Source: Roseobacter insulae (GTDB lineage Bacteria > Pseudomonadota > Alphaproteobacteria > Rhodobacterales > Rhodobacteraceae). Taken from it: 64,000 nucleotides of DNA. The stretch lies in contig NZ_JAHXDN010000001.1 in assembly GCF_019375555.1 (NCBI RefSeq), forward strand, positions 721,501 to 785,500, written 5' to 3'. Positions 46,307-53,749 of the stretch are shown here, in pieces. How positions within the stretch are numbered: the first letter of the stretch is position 1; every line of letters begins with the position of its first letter. Both the position numbers and the translations under genes were made by a program. The notes beneath the pieces were generated by a model. That model was not told where the DNA came from and made no database searches. It worked only from the letters and a program-made list of their open reading frames with translations.

Positions 46307-46321
46307 GTTCACGTATTGTTC
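46307..46321 (+). promoter_or_regulatory. Perfect alphaproteobacterial LexA-box match upstream of a GFA gene
   Basis: GTTC, seven bases, GTTC: an exact match to the alphaproteobacterial SOS box GTTC-N7-GTTC. It lies 39 bp upstream of the ATG of the GFA-family gene, in the promoter zone after the ctpA terminator. With eight fixed bases, about two chance matches are expected in 64 kb over both orientations, so position rather than the match itself makes it notable. Confidence 0.5.
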
Positions 46322-46360
46322 TATTCACGAAGCAATCACTTTTCCGGGAGAAACTGTCCG

Positions 46361-46756
46361 ATGATTAGCGCAAGCTGCTGCTGTGGAAAGATCAGGTTCG
46401 AACTCTTGGCGAAACCGACGATGATGGGAACCTGTCATTGCTCGCGATGCCGCAAGCTGGGAGCGAGTACATTCGTATTCATCAAGAAAGATGATTTGAA
46501 GTGGATAGAAGGCCGGGATCTCGTTCAGCTTTTCGCGCCGGTTGCGCCTTACAAATACGGGCGCTGCTTTTGCAAAACCTGTGGCACGTCGCTGGGTGAA
46601 ATCCTTTCGGAGGCGGAGAGCTTTCCGATCGCGGCCAACACCCTCGATGGGGATCTGGATCTGCAGAACCGCTTTCATGAGTTTGTCGCCGAAAAACCGG
46701 CATGGTCCCATATTTGTGACGATGCACAGCAGTTCGATGGCCATCCCGTCACGTAA
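46361..46756 (+). CDS. GFA (CENP-V/GFA) family zinc-binding protein
   Basis: A 131-residue protein of the glutathione-dependent formaldehyde-activating enzyme family. Zinc-ligand cysteines appear as ASCCCGKIRFEL (CxCG-type), TCHCSRCRKLGAS and CFCKTCGTSLGE. Most members outside true Gfa have unknown substrates. The start at 46361 has GGGAG upstream; the longer in-frame start at 46298 would run through the LexA-like box. It is a single-gene unit. Confidence 0.88.
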   Translation: MISASCCCGKIRFELLAKPTMMGTCHCSRCRKLGASTFVFIKKDDLKWIEGRDLVQLFAPVAPYKYGRCFCKTCGTSLGEILSEAESFPIAANTLDGDLDLQNRFHEFVAEKPAWSHICDDAQQFDGHPVT

Positions 46757-47296
46757 TCAGGTGCGGGCACGTCCTGTCGGGCGGTGCCGCGCGCGATCCC
46801 GCGCAAAGTCTCGGACCATGGGGGCGGCGGCGTGGGTTTGGTGCGGCGCATGGCGGCAGGCGCGGTCCCTCTGCACCGCAGCGCGGGCCTGCGTTCCGGC
46901 CTCAGCCCAACGGTCTCAGCCGCCTTCTCGGGCGGCGCCATCTCCTTTCCAACTCCGGATTTTGAGTTTCACTGAATACGTGTAAACTGAGGGGGCAAAA
47001 CATCGCCACAGTGCCGGGGAAGGAGGGGGGCCGTGTTTTTCTCAGTATTGGAACGTGAGACGCCCGAGAGACATTATTTTGAGACAAGCGATGGGCGATT
47101 AACGCCAGGTATCGCTGACCGTTCTCAGCTTGTGGCCCGCGTCATTCGGCGTGGCGACATCGTGAATGGTCAGAGGCATGACCGGGCCACCAGCTTTTTA
47201 TACCGCAACTTTTTAGCATCTACCGAGGTCTGAGACAGCGCGATGCACGTCCGCAAGCTGTCGACTCTCAGATCAATTGCAGAGGAGAATTTCAGA
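46757..47296. other. 540-bp region with no confident gene
   Basis: Between the GFA gene and the protease operon I see no well-supported gene. The first ~180 bp are very GC-rich with several reading frames of odd composition, and a hairpin (GCCGCC/GGCGGC) sits at about 46919-46936 with no T-run. From about 46960 onward the sequence is less GC-rich and holds a 66-codon frame with a strong ribosome site (47033-47233). It may hold remnants or the promoter of the protease operon. Confidence 0.4.
47033..47233 (+). CDS. Possible small protein upstream of the protease operon
   Basis: A 66-codon frame starting at GTG with AAGGAGG six bases ahead, which is an unusually good ribosome site. The product (MFFSVLERETPERHYFETSD onward) is charged and soluble, with no motif I recognise. 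The gap to the metzincin start is 63 bp. The ribosome site is the only real support; codon usage is not clearly that of a gene. Confidence 0.3.
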   Translation: MFFSVLERETPERHYFETSDGRLTPGIADRSQLVARVIRRGDIVNGQRHDRATSFLYRNFLASTEV

Positions 47297-48112
47297 GTGA
47301 CACCAAGTCTATGTTTGATCAGCCGTATGACGCGTGGGGCCATCTTGTGTCTTGCGGCCACAAGCCTGTCTGCGCAGGAATCCAAGATCCTGAACGATAT
47401 CGACTGGAACGAAAAGACCGAAGGCAGTCTGTTCTCGGTCCCGTCTGGTAATGAGGCCCCCGAAATCGGTGCCTCCGGTGACACCGAACTCTTTTATGGC
47501 ACGCTGACGGCAGAGCAGGAGGCCAATATCGTCGATAAGGCCTTTCCCCTGATGGCGGCAAAGTGGCCACAAAACTATGCCACCGAGGGGATATTCGTGT
47601 GCTGGGAGGATTTTGACGAGGCCCATGAACACGACCGGAAGGTGGTGCGTGATGCCGTTGCGCAAAGCTGGGAAAAGCACTCCGCGCTGACGTTCATTGG
47701 CTGGGACGAATGCGTTGACGGCCAGGAGGGTATTCGGATCGGCGTCGAGGACAGCAACCCGAGGGTCCGGTATCTGGGAAAGAAGGTGAACGGCGTTCCC
47801 CGCGGGATGATCCTGAACTTCACATATGGATTTTTCAGCCCGACCTGTGCACAGGAGGATTTGAAAGATCAGTGCACCAAAATGATTGCCGTGCACGAGT
47901 TTGGCCATGCAATCGGCTTTGCCCACGAGCAGAACCGGCACGACACCCCGGAAGAATGCACCAAGAAACCGCAGGGTACGAAAGGCGATACGATGCTGAC
48001 GCCCTGGGATAAGGACTCGGTCATGAACTACTGCAATCCGGTTCAAATGGGGAACGGAAAGCTCAGCGAGCTTGATATCCTCGCGGTGCAGTACATCTAC
48101 GGGAAGGATTAG
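47297..48112 (+). CDS. Exported metzincin-type zinc metalloprotease
   Basis: A 271-residue exported protease. GTG start with GAGGAG nine bases ahead, then a signal peptide (MTPSLCLISRMTRGAILCLA) with a likely cut near SAQ. The zinc motif is VHEFGHAIGFAHEQNR: ligands H200, H204 and H210, catalytic E201, and the Met-turn SVMNYC with M243. Extra cysteines around the active site suggest disulfides. No propeptide cysteine switch is evident. It is the first gene of a three-gene operon (4-bp gap to the serine protease) whose third gene carries a dead copy of this same domain. Substrate unknown. Confidence 0.85.
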   Translation: MTPSLCLISRMTRGAILCLAATSLSAQESKILNDIDWNEKTEGSLFSVPSGNEAPEIGASGDTELFYGTLTAEQEANIVDKAFPLMAAKWPQNYATEGIFVCWEDFDEAHEHDRKVVRDAVAQSWEKHSALTFIGWDECVDGQEGIRIGVEDSNPRVRYLGKKVNGVPRGMILNFTYGFFSPTCAQEDLKDQCTKMIAVHEFGHAIGFAHEQNRHDTPEECTKKPQGTKGDTMLTPWDKDSVMNYCNPVQMGNGKLSELDILAVQYIYGKD

Positions 48113-48116
48113 AAAG

Positions 48117-49415
48117 ATGGGCACTTTCGCGAAACTTGTCTTGCTGGTGGCACTTTTGGTGGTTGGTACATCAGGCGCATCGCGCGCCGAACCGCATGAG
48201 ATCGCCCGCCCTTCGCTGATATTCATCGAAACCAAGGGCACCGCGCAGATCGGCCCCAATGCGAAACTGAAGGATGAAATCCAAACGCAGGCAACCGGGT
48301 TTGTGATCACCGACGACGGGTTCATCCTGACCTCGCATCACCTGCTGGACGAGCATATCAAATTCCAAAGCCTGCGGCTGTCGATTACCGGTGTGCAGGC
48401 TGACTATGATGGCGACAGGTTGAACCTGACCGTGGTCGAGGCAAACCCGTTCATGGACCTTGTTCTGCTCAAAGCGCGGCTGCCGCACGGGGAAACGCTG
48501 ACCCCAATGAAGCTTGGCAACGGCGCGGAAAACCTGACGCCCTCGACGAAGCTTTACACATCGGGCTTTCCCGGACCGACCTACCAGCCCGACGATGGCT
48601 ATTTCGTCGATGACCAGGGAACCACGCCGCACCTCAAGCAGGTGAAGTTTTCGGTGGAAAACGGCCAGAGTGGCAGCCCGGTGTATCTGGAGGACGGCAC
48701 TGTTATCGGGGTGGTGAAAGGGTCTTTGAAAAACTCGGATACCGGTGCGGTCATTCCGCAAAAGTCGGTGTTTGTCCCGATCGAGCTTGCCGCCTCGCTG
48801 ACCAGCCACATCCGGCTGAAAGAGTTGGAACAACGCAATCGCGAGCTTTCCGCAGCAATTGAGTGGCTCAAAAAGGCCGTTGGTGACATGGGGGATGATA
48901 TCCCGGAGGGCGGAGACGCACATTCGCGCATCGGCACGGTGGAGGATCACATCGAAGCGGTCGCCAGCAATTTCAACTGGAATGCCGAAATTGATGACAG
49001 GGGCGATTTGCGGATCGAATACCGCAAGCTGTTGGGCGGCGAGATTCAGATTGAGAACATCGGGTTGCTGGTGACGCCGCTATATAACCAATTTGCCTAT
49101 GATGCGTCGCTGGACAAGGAAGCGGTTTCACCTATCGAGTTGCCGCCCCTGATCGCGAATACAAAGAAAGAAAGCTGGTTCACGAGAAAAGAAATACTGG
49201 ACAAGGATCGCAGGGGTGTTTTCATCATCGACACATTTCGGGAAAAGCTGAACAAGAAGCTCGCCGAGGAAACCATAAAGGCCGTTCCCAAAGGTACGGC
49301 AAAAGTGGTGTCCGTGGATGTCACGATCGTACCCTTCACGGAACCGCAACAGGAACGGGGAGCGCCCGTGACACTAGCCATTACCTGCGAATTGTCGGAG
49401 TGCCTGAACAAATGA
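48117..49415 (+). CDS. Exported trypsin-like serine protease
   Basis: A 432-residue protein. A signal peptide (MGTFAKLVLLVALLVVGTSG) is followed by a trypsin-like peptidase domain with H74 in FILTSHHLLDE, D114 in NPFMDLVLLKA and S185 in ENGQSGSPVYLEDG. The triad looks complete, with GQSGSP in place of the usual GNSGGP. After the protease come a short coiled coil (about 232-256, LKELEQRNRELSAAIEWLKK) and a ~170-residue C-terminal domain of unknown fold with no PDZ, unlike DegP-type proteases. It is 4 bp after the metzincin gene and overlaps the third gene by 4 bp (ATGA). Confidence 0.85.
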   Translation: MGTFAKLVLLVALLVVGTSGASRAEPHEIARPSLIFIETKGTAQIGPNAKLKDEIQTQATGFVITDDGFILTSHHLLDEHIKFQSLRLSITGVQADYDGDRLNLTVVEANPFMDLVLLKARLPHGETLTPMKLGNGAENLTPSTKLYTSGFPGPTYQPDDGYFVDDQGTTPHLKQVKFSVENGQSGSPVYLEDGTVIGVVKGSLKNSDTGAVIPQKSVFVPIELAASLTSHIRLKELEQRNRELSAAIEWLKKAVGDMGDDIPEGGDAHSRIGTVEDHIEAVASNFNWNAEIDDRGDLRIEYRKLLGGEIQIENIGLLVTPLYNQFAYDASLDKEAVSPIELPPLIANTKKESWFTRKEILDKDRRGVFIIDTFREKLNKKLAEETIKAVPKGTAKVVSVDVTIVPFTEPQQERGAPVTLAITCELSECLNK

Positions 49416-51397
49416 AACATCTCATCATTTTTTGCGCCGCTCTTGTGACCTGGCTGGCCTTGCCAGCCGCGGGATATGCCCAGTCGGTATCGAAATTCCA
49501 GGCCGCGCCTGCGCCGCTTGCCTTGACTGACACGTGGAGTGTTTCCGGCCCGCTTCAGTACGTTGGGTTCATCGATGATGGCGAGCATTATTTCACCTAT
49601 CTGGGTGATGAAAGGTCCGGACTGCTGCAAGTCTGGCGCCTGCCGGAAGTTGATGATGAGCCACGCGATATCGTACCCGAACTCGTGGCGGATCAGGTGA
49701 TTGACAGTGGGCGTGTCGTCGACATCCAGACCGTTGACGATTTACTGTTGGTGCTCAGCAGCACGTTCGAAGGGCAGGCCAAACTGGAAGTCTTCAACCG
49801 CAACCTTGACCTGATCGATGTCGGAAAGATGGCGGTTGTCGGCACGCCGCTCTTCAGCACAACGACTATCGAACGCAATATGCTCATAAGCTATGCCAAT
49901 GACTACGAGGCGGGACTGATCATCCTGCGGCCGTTTGAAGGTATGCAAAGAGCGGGTGCATACCGCCTTGTCGGCGCAGTGGGTAAAGCATGGGAACACC
50001 CGGCTTATGACAATTTTTTTGTCAATGTGTTGGGCGGATCGCAGCTTGTCGCCTATCCCAAACGAGGCGGGCGAACCGCTGTTCATGGCTATGAAAGTGG
50101 TTTTTCCAGTTCTCTGCCCAGTCTGCATTTTGCCGTCGACGGGCGCCATCTGACCGGCGAGTGTGACAGTGTGGGGGTTTTTTACGACAGCCCGTTTATC
50201 GTGGCCGACTACAGCCAGGGAACAATCACCGCCGTGACATTCAGCGAATTCTTCGAGCAGTTCGAGATCAAGTCGCTGGTGCAAAAACGGGCACTGGCGA
50301 GCAGGTCTGTGACCATCGACAGGTACGAAGGGGTCCGATACTCTCGAACGCCTATGCGGGTCTCCGCGAGTTGCGACCGTGCGCGCATTCTGGTCACGTC
50401 AAATAACGCGCGCGAGGTTTTGCAGCTGTCCTACAATGCCGGCTTCGAAGTTCTCGACAGTCTGCCATCGGTGGAAGTGCCTTTTGCGCCTAATCTGCTT
50501 GCGATATCGCACACCGGGAACCGGGCGCTGGTCGCCACCAGCCGGACCGGAGAGATTGCGCTTCTGGAGCCGCGCGGCACAGCCGACCCGCAGATCGCGA
50601 CATTACCGGACAGGGGACCGGCGGTGCGCGACCTGCAGCGCGTGCTGGCATCGCTTGGATACTCCGTCGGTGCGATTGATGGTCTGATGGGGCAACGCAC
50701 CGAAGCGGCAATCCAGCAGTTGGAAGGCGATCTCGGAGTAAAGCTGTCACGGGACGATTTCGGCGAACTGGCGACGTTCATCGAAGCAATTGCAGTGGGG
50801 ATCACGCAACGCAGTTCCTCCACGAGCGAAAGCTTTTTGACCCGAATGTGGCTGCAGGACACCATTCCCGTATGTTGGGAAAATCCCAGTCCCGAACATC
50901 AACCGGCAATGGATCTTGTTCGCAAATCGGTCAGCGACAGCTGGGAAGCACACTCCCGGATCACGTTTGTCGGGTGGTCGAAATGCACGAGCACGGCGAG
51001 TGGTGTCCGAATTACCATCGAGGATTCGGGGCCTTGGACGAGAAGCCTTGGCAGACGGCTCGCGGGTCTTGAAAGTGGCGTCGTCCTGAACCTGACCTTT
51101 GAAGAGCATGCAACGGGATGCAAGGCTCACCCGGAGACATGCATCCGCGGTTTCGCTGTCTATGAATTCGGCAAAGTGCTGGGGTTCGTCCTTGAAAACA
51201 GCCGGCCGGACACACCGTTGGATTGTGATCTTCCGCGTGGCGGACACAGTGATTTCTTCTTCCTGGGGTTTCCATATGACCCGGAGTCGGTGATGAACCT
51301 CTGCAATCCGAAGTTTGCAAATCGCGGTGTTCTCAGTGAGGGAGACAAGCAGAAGCTGAGTTTTGTTTACGGCGATCAACGACTTCCGCTCGAGTAG
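49412..51397 (+). CDS. Exported propeller-like, peptidoglycan-binding and pseudo-metzincin protein
   Basis: A 661-residue exported protein. The signal peptide is MKHLIIFCAALVTWLALPAA, ending near GYAQ. Residues about 40-390 form repeating beta-rich units that read like a propeller. Residues about 400-445 (RGPAVRDLQRVLASLGYSVG, then DGLMGQRTEAAI) are a peptidoglycan-binding type 1 motif. Residues about 487-661 are a paralogue of the metzincin two genes upstream, sharing PVCWE, the SWE.HS.ITF.GW block, VLNLTF, SVMNLCNP and the YG near the end. The zinc motif has become YEFGKVLGFVLE: all three His ligands are lost (Y584, K588, L594) while the Glu remains, so it cannot bind zinc in the usual way. 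It is coupled to the serine protease gene. Confidence 0.82.
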   Translation: MKHLIIFCAALVTWLALPAAGYAQSVSKFQAAPAPLALTDTWSVSGPLQYVGFIDDGEHYFTYLGDERSGLLQVWRLPEVDDEPRDIVPELVADQVIDSGRVVDIQTVDDLLLVLSSTFEGQAKLEVFNRNLDLIDVGKMAVVGTPLFSTTTIERNMLISYANDYEAGLIILRPFEGMQRAGAYRLVGAVGKAWEHPAYDNFFVNVLGGSQLVAYPKRGGRTAVHGYESGFSSSLPSLHFAVDGRHLTGECDSVGVFYDSPFIVADYSQGTITAVTFSEFFEQFEIKSLVQKRALASRSVTIDRYEGVRYSRTPMRVSASCDRARILVTSNNAREVLQLSYNAGFEVLDSLPSVEVPFAPNLLAISHTGNRALVATSRTGEIALLEPRGTADPQIATLPDRGPAVRDLQRVLASLGYSVGAIDGLMGQRTEAAIQQLEGDLGVKLSRDDFGELATFIEAIAVGITQRSSSTSESFLTRMWLQDTIPVCWENPSPEHQPAMDLVRKSVSDSWEAHSRITFVGWSKCTSTASGVRITIEDSGPWTRSLGRRLAGLESGVVLNLTFEEHATGCKAHPETCIRGFAVYEFGKVLGFVLENSRPDTPLDCDLPRGGHSDFFFLGFPYDPESVMNLCNPKFANRGVLSEGDKQKLSFVYGDQRLPLE

Positions 51398-51616
51398 TTC
51401 TGACGGCTCTGGCGATTGACGGATCGTTCGCCTTGTGTCCGGAGGGGGGCGCCGTTGCCCGGATGGCGGGTTAGCGGTTCCCATGGTCTTGACGCTTCGA
51501 TCGTCTGCAAGGCGCTGGTTCAGCGAAGATACGGTGAGATGCCCGGGATGTGACCAGAACGGCGACATCACAGTGCGTTGGCGGCGCGCGAGTTGCGTGA
51601 CCGCCTTGGCCGCTGT

Positions 51617-52390
51617 CTACAGGATGCCGCGGTCCCTGAGGTGCGGCACGAAGGTTCGCCCGATTGGCACGAGGCTGCCGTCAGACATAACAAAACCGGG
51701 GCGACCGCGGATGCGCTTGGATCCGGTGACAGCGTGCAGGGCTATCCAGTGCGATCTGTGAACCTGTGCGCCTGTGACCGGTGCGGTCTCTGCCATGGCA
51801 TCCCGGAACCGCATGGGGAGCAGCGTTGTGCCCTTGTCAGTGACGACCTCCACGTAGTGATCCTGCGCGGAAATGCGGATCAACGTGCCGCGTTTTGCCC
51901 CGGGAAGCCGTTTTATCAAACCGGATTCGCGCGGAAGGGCGGTTTGCGCGCCGGTGCCTTCCACGATGGAAAAAAGACATGACAGGCAGAGTATGACAAG
52001 CGTGCACTGTCCGTAGATAGTTGCGGCATCAACACTGGTCGGGGACAAGCCGAACGCACGCGCAATGCCCAGGACAATCGCGCAGATCGGAATGCCCGCA
52101 AGCGCGGTACACACGGGCAATCGCCAGACCTTGGCCGCCGGGCCGGGCAGGAGCCGCTCGACGCTTACAATCGCGAGGTATCCGACAGGCGCCGTAAGCC
52201 CAACAATCACGGCCCAATAGGCATAGCGTTCGACCGTTGCGAGCGCTGAATAGGTCCCGAACGGACCGAAGAATCCTGCCATGAACGCCGCCAGCGCCAG
52301 TATCGTGAGGCATTTCCGTGAGCTGAAGACCTCCCGGACCTCGCGCATGGCCGGAACCGCTGCCGTGTCGTTCACGAAGCCTGATGGCAT
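51617..52390 (-). CDS. Membrane-anchored LytTR family transcriptional regulator
   Basis: A 257-residue protein with four membrane segments in its N-terminal half (TILALAAFMAGFFGPFGTYS, YAYWAVIVGLTAPVGYLAIV, PVCTALAGIPICAIVLGIAR, GQCTLVILCLSCLFSIV). A LytTR DNA-binding domain follows, from about residue 155 (RISAQDHYVEVVTDKGTTLL, then QVHRSHWIALHAV). Such proteins control transcription from the membrane, often in response to signals or a partner. The ATG at 52390 has AAGGAGG ten bases ahead; ATGs at 52399 and 52438 fit less well. It is convergent with the protease operon and divergent from the Ntn-hydrolase gene. Confidence 0.85.
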   Translation of the reverse strand: MPSGFVNDTAAVPAMREVREVFSSRKCLTILALAAFMAGFFGPFGTYSALATVERYAYWAVIVGLTAPVGYLAIVSVERLLPGPAAKVWRLPVCTALAGIPICAIVLGIARAFGLSPTSVDAATIYGQCTLVILCLSCLFSIVEGTGAQTALPRESGLIKRLPGAKRGTLIRISAQDHYVEVVTDKGTTLLPMRFRDAMAETAPVTGAQVHRSHWIALHAVTGSKRIRGRPGFVMSDGSLVPIGRTFVPHLRDRGIL

Positions 52391-52477
52391 TTCGCGCATT
52401 CCTCCTTGCGTTCGGATGGGACGATCCTCCAATCGCACCCGGTTGAATTCGATACTACCAGAAAAATGGAGCGTTCG

Positions 52478-53575
52478 ATGGGTTTGGTGGGATTTTTGAC
52501 GAAGCGGTCAAGGCGTCAGCCTGCAATGGCAACGGTTGGCTTTATCTTATGCGCGTCCGGCGCCATCGCATGTACGACGATCGCGCTTGGCAGGCCGGAT
52601 GCAAAACTGGTGGCCTACAGCTATGACGTCGCGGGACGCGGCGTGGGTCATCTGATCGTCAATCCGTCAGATGTGTCGCGCGTGTCCATCATGGACGGGA
52701 AGGTGGCCGCGTGGCAGGCACGGTATGGCAGCGTGACATTTAACCAGATCGGGCCGGGCATGCCGACCGCCGGTATGAACACGGCAGGTCTGGTGGTCAC
52801 GCTGATGTGGAATGATACCGTCACCTACCCGCGCGGTGTGTCCGGGCAGATCGTCAACGAACTTGAGTTCATTCAGCGACTGCTCGATGTCAACGACACC
52901 GTCGACGCGGCGCTGCGGTCTTTGTCGGCGGTGCGTATCGAGGGTCTGGTGCCCCTGCATTTTTTTCTGGCGGACCGAAGCGGTGCGACTGCGGTTGTTG
53001 AACCCACCGCAAATGGATTCCTGCATTATTCCTCGACCAGCCTGCCAGTCCCGGCGCTGACCAACACCTCTTATTCCGACCTGATCAGGCTCGGCGACCA
53101 AGAAGAAGTTATGGGGGGTGAGCCCGGCGCGTCCGGATCGACAGCAGGTGCAGAGCCGACAAGCCTTGAACGATTTGCGATTGCGACGCGGGCCATCCTC
53201 GCTTCGGGCGACACCGTTGGTCCTGAGGAAGCTTTTGGCGTGCTTCAAGAGGTGGAGAATTCGGAAACGCGCTGGCAGATCGTTTTCGATCCCGGGGCGG
53301 CGGAAATTCATTTTCGACACGCAGGCCGCTTGCAGACCCAGGTCATTGAAATGACGAGTTTGGATTTCGATTGCCGCGACATGCCGCTCAGCCTGAACCT
53401 CAGCGACAGCGATGGGGCCGCGATACCATCGCGATTGACGCCACTGACCTCAGATGCGCTCTCCCCCGTTCTGGGCGAGGTGCTGGCCGGGTTTTCTGAT
53501 GTCATCGGAATCGGGCCTGAAGTGGCCGATGGTCTGGCGATGGGATTGCTACAGTCAGCGACCTGCATTGACTGA
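52478..53575 (+). CDS. Exported Ntn-hydrolase, choloylglycine / penicillin V acylase-like
   Basis: A 365-residue linear amide C-N hydrolase. The nucleophile C32 follows a signal-peptide-like N-terminus (MATVGFILCASGAIACTTIA), so cleavage would expose it, as these enzymes need. Other active-site-type residues visible are Asp in YSYDVAG, Asn in AGMNTAGLVVTLMWND and Asn in LTNTSYSD. Relatives cleave bile salts, penicillin V or N-acyl homoserine lactones; the substrate here is open. ATG 52478 has GGAG six bases ahead (52466 is the alternative). It is divergent from the LytTR gene with an 87-bp gap, suggesting it may be that regulator's target. Confidence 0.82.
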   Translation: MGLVGFLTKRSRRQPAMATVGFILCASGAIACTTIALGRPDAKLVAYSYDVAGRGVGHLIVNPSDVSRVSIMDGKVAAWQARYGSVTFNQIGPGMPTAGMNTAGLVVTLMWNDTVTYPRGVSGQIVNELEFIQRLLDVNDTVDAALRSLSAVRIEGLVPLHFFLADRSGATAVVEPTANGFLHYSSTSLPVPALTNTSYSDLIRLGDQEEVMGGEPGASGSTAGAEPTSLERFAIATRAILASGDTVGPEEAFGVLQEVENSETRWQIVFDPGAAEIHFRHAGRLQTQVIEMTSLDFDCRDMPLSLNLSDSDGAAIPSRLTPLTSDALSPVLGEVLAGFSDVIGIGPEVADGLAMGLLQSATCID

Positions 53576-53693
53576 GATTGCAGGCTGTGGCGACGGGCAG
53601 CTTTTGGCATTGAATGCCTGGCGCTCACCCGCGTGTTTCTGATCCGGTTGGTATCTGTCGACAGACGGAGTTCAAGGGGATGACATTTTCCAC

Positions 53694-53722
53694 TTGCCAG
53701 CAATGGAACGTTCCAGTAGTAA
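53694..53722 (+). promoter_or_regulatory. Predicted promoter of the plus-strand catabolic operon
   Basis: TTGCCA at 53694-53699 and TAGTAA at 53717-53722 are separated by 17 bp, a good sigma-70-type spacing. One operator palindrome lies inside the spacer and the second starts right after the -10 box. The boxes are only 4 to 5 of 6 matches, so this is a prediction supported mainly by the operator geometry. Confidence 0.5.
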
Positions 53723-53736
53723 TTGGAACGTTCCAA
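53704..53736. promoter_or_regulatory. Paired perfect operator palindromes
   Basis: TGGAACGTTCCA occurs perfectly at 53704-53715 and again at 53724-53735, the second extended to the 14-bp TTGGAACGTTCCAA (53723-53736). Centres are 20 bp apart, about two helical turns. A central CG in a short palindrome is typical of LacI-family operators. They differ from the sites at 13148-13193, so a different regulator, probably encoded past the right edge, is expected. Confidence 0.7.
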
Positions 53737-53749
53737 ATGGAGTGGGATT

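Noticed and set aside
46757-46960. A pseudogene or small gene in the GC-rich stretch after the GFA gene
   Set aside because: Frames exist on both strands but show no family resemblance, ribosome site or start that I can defend.
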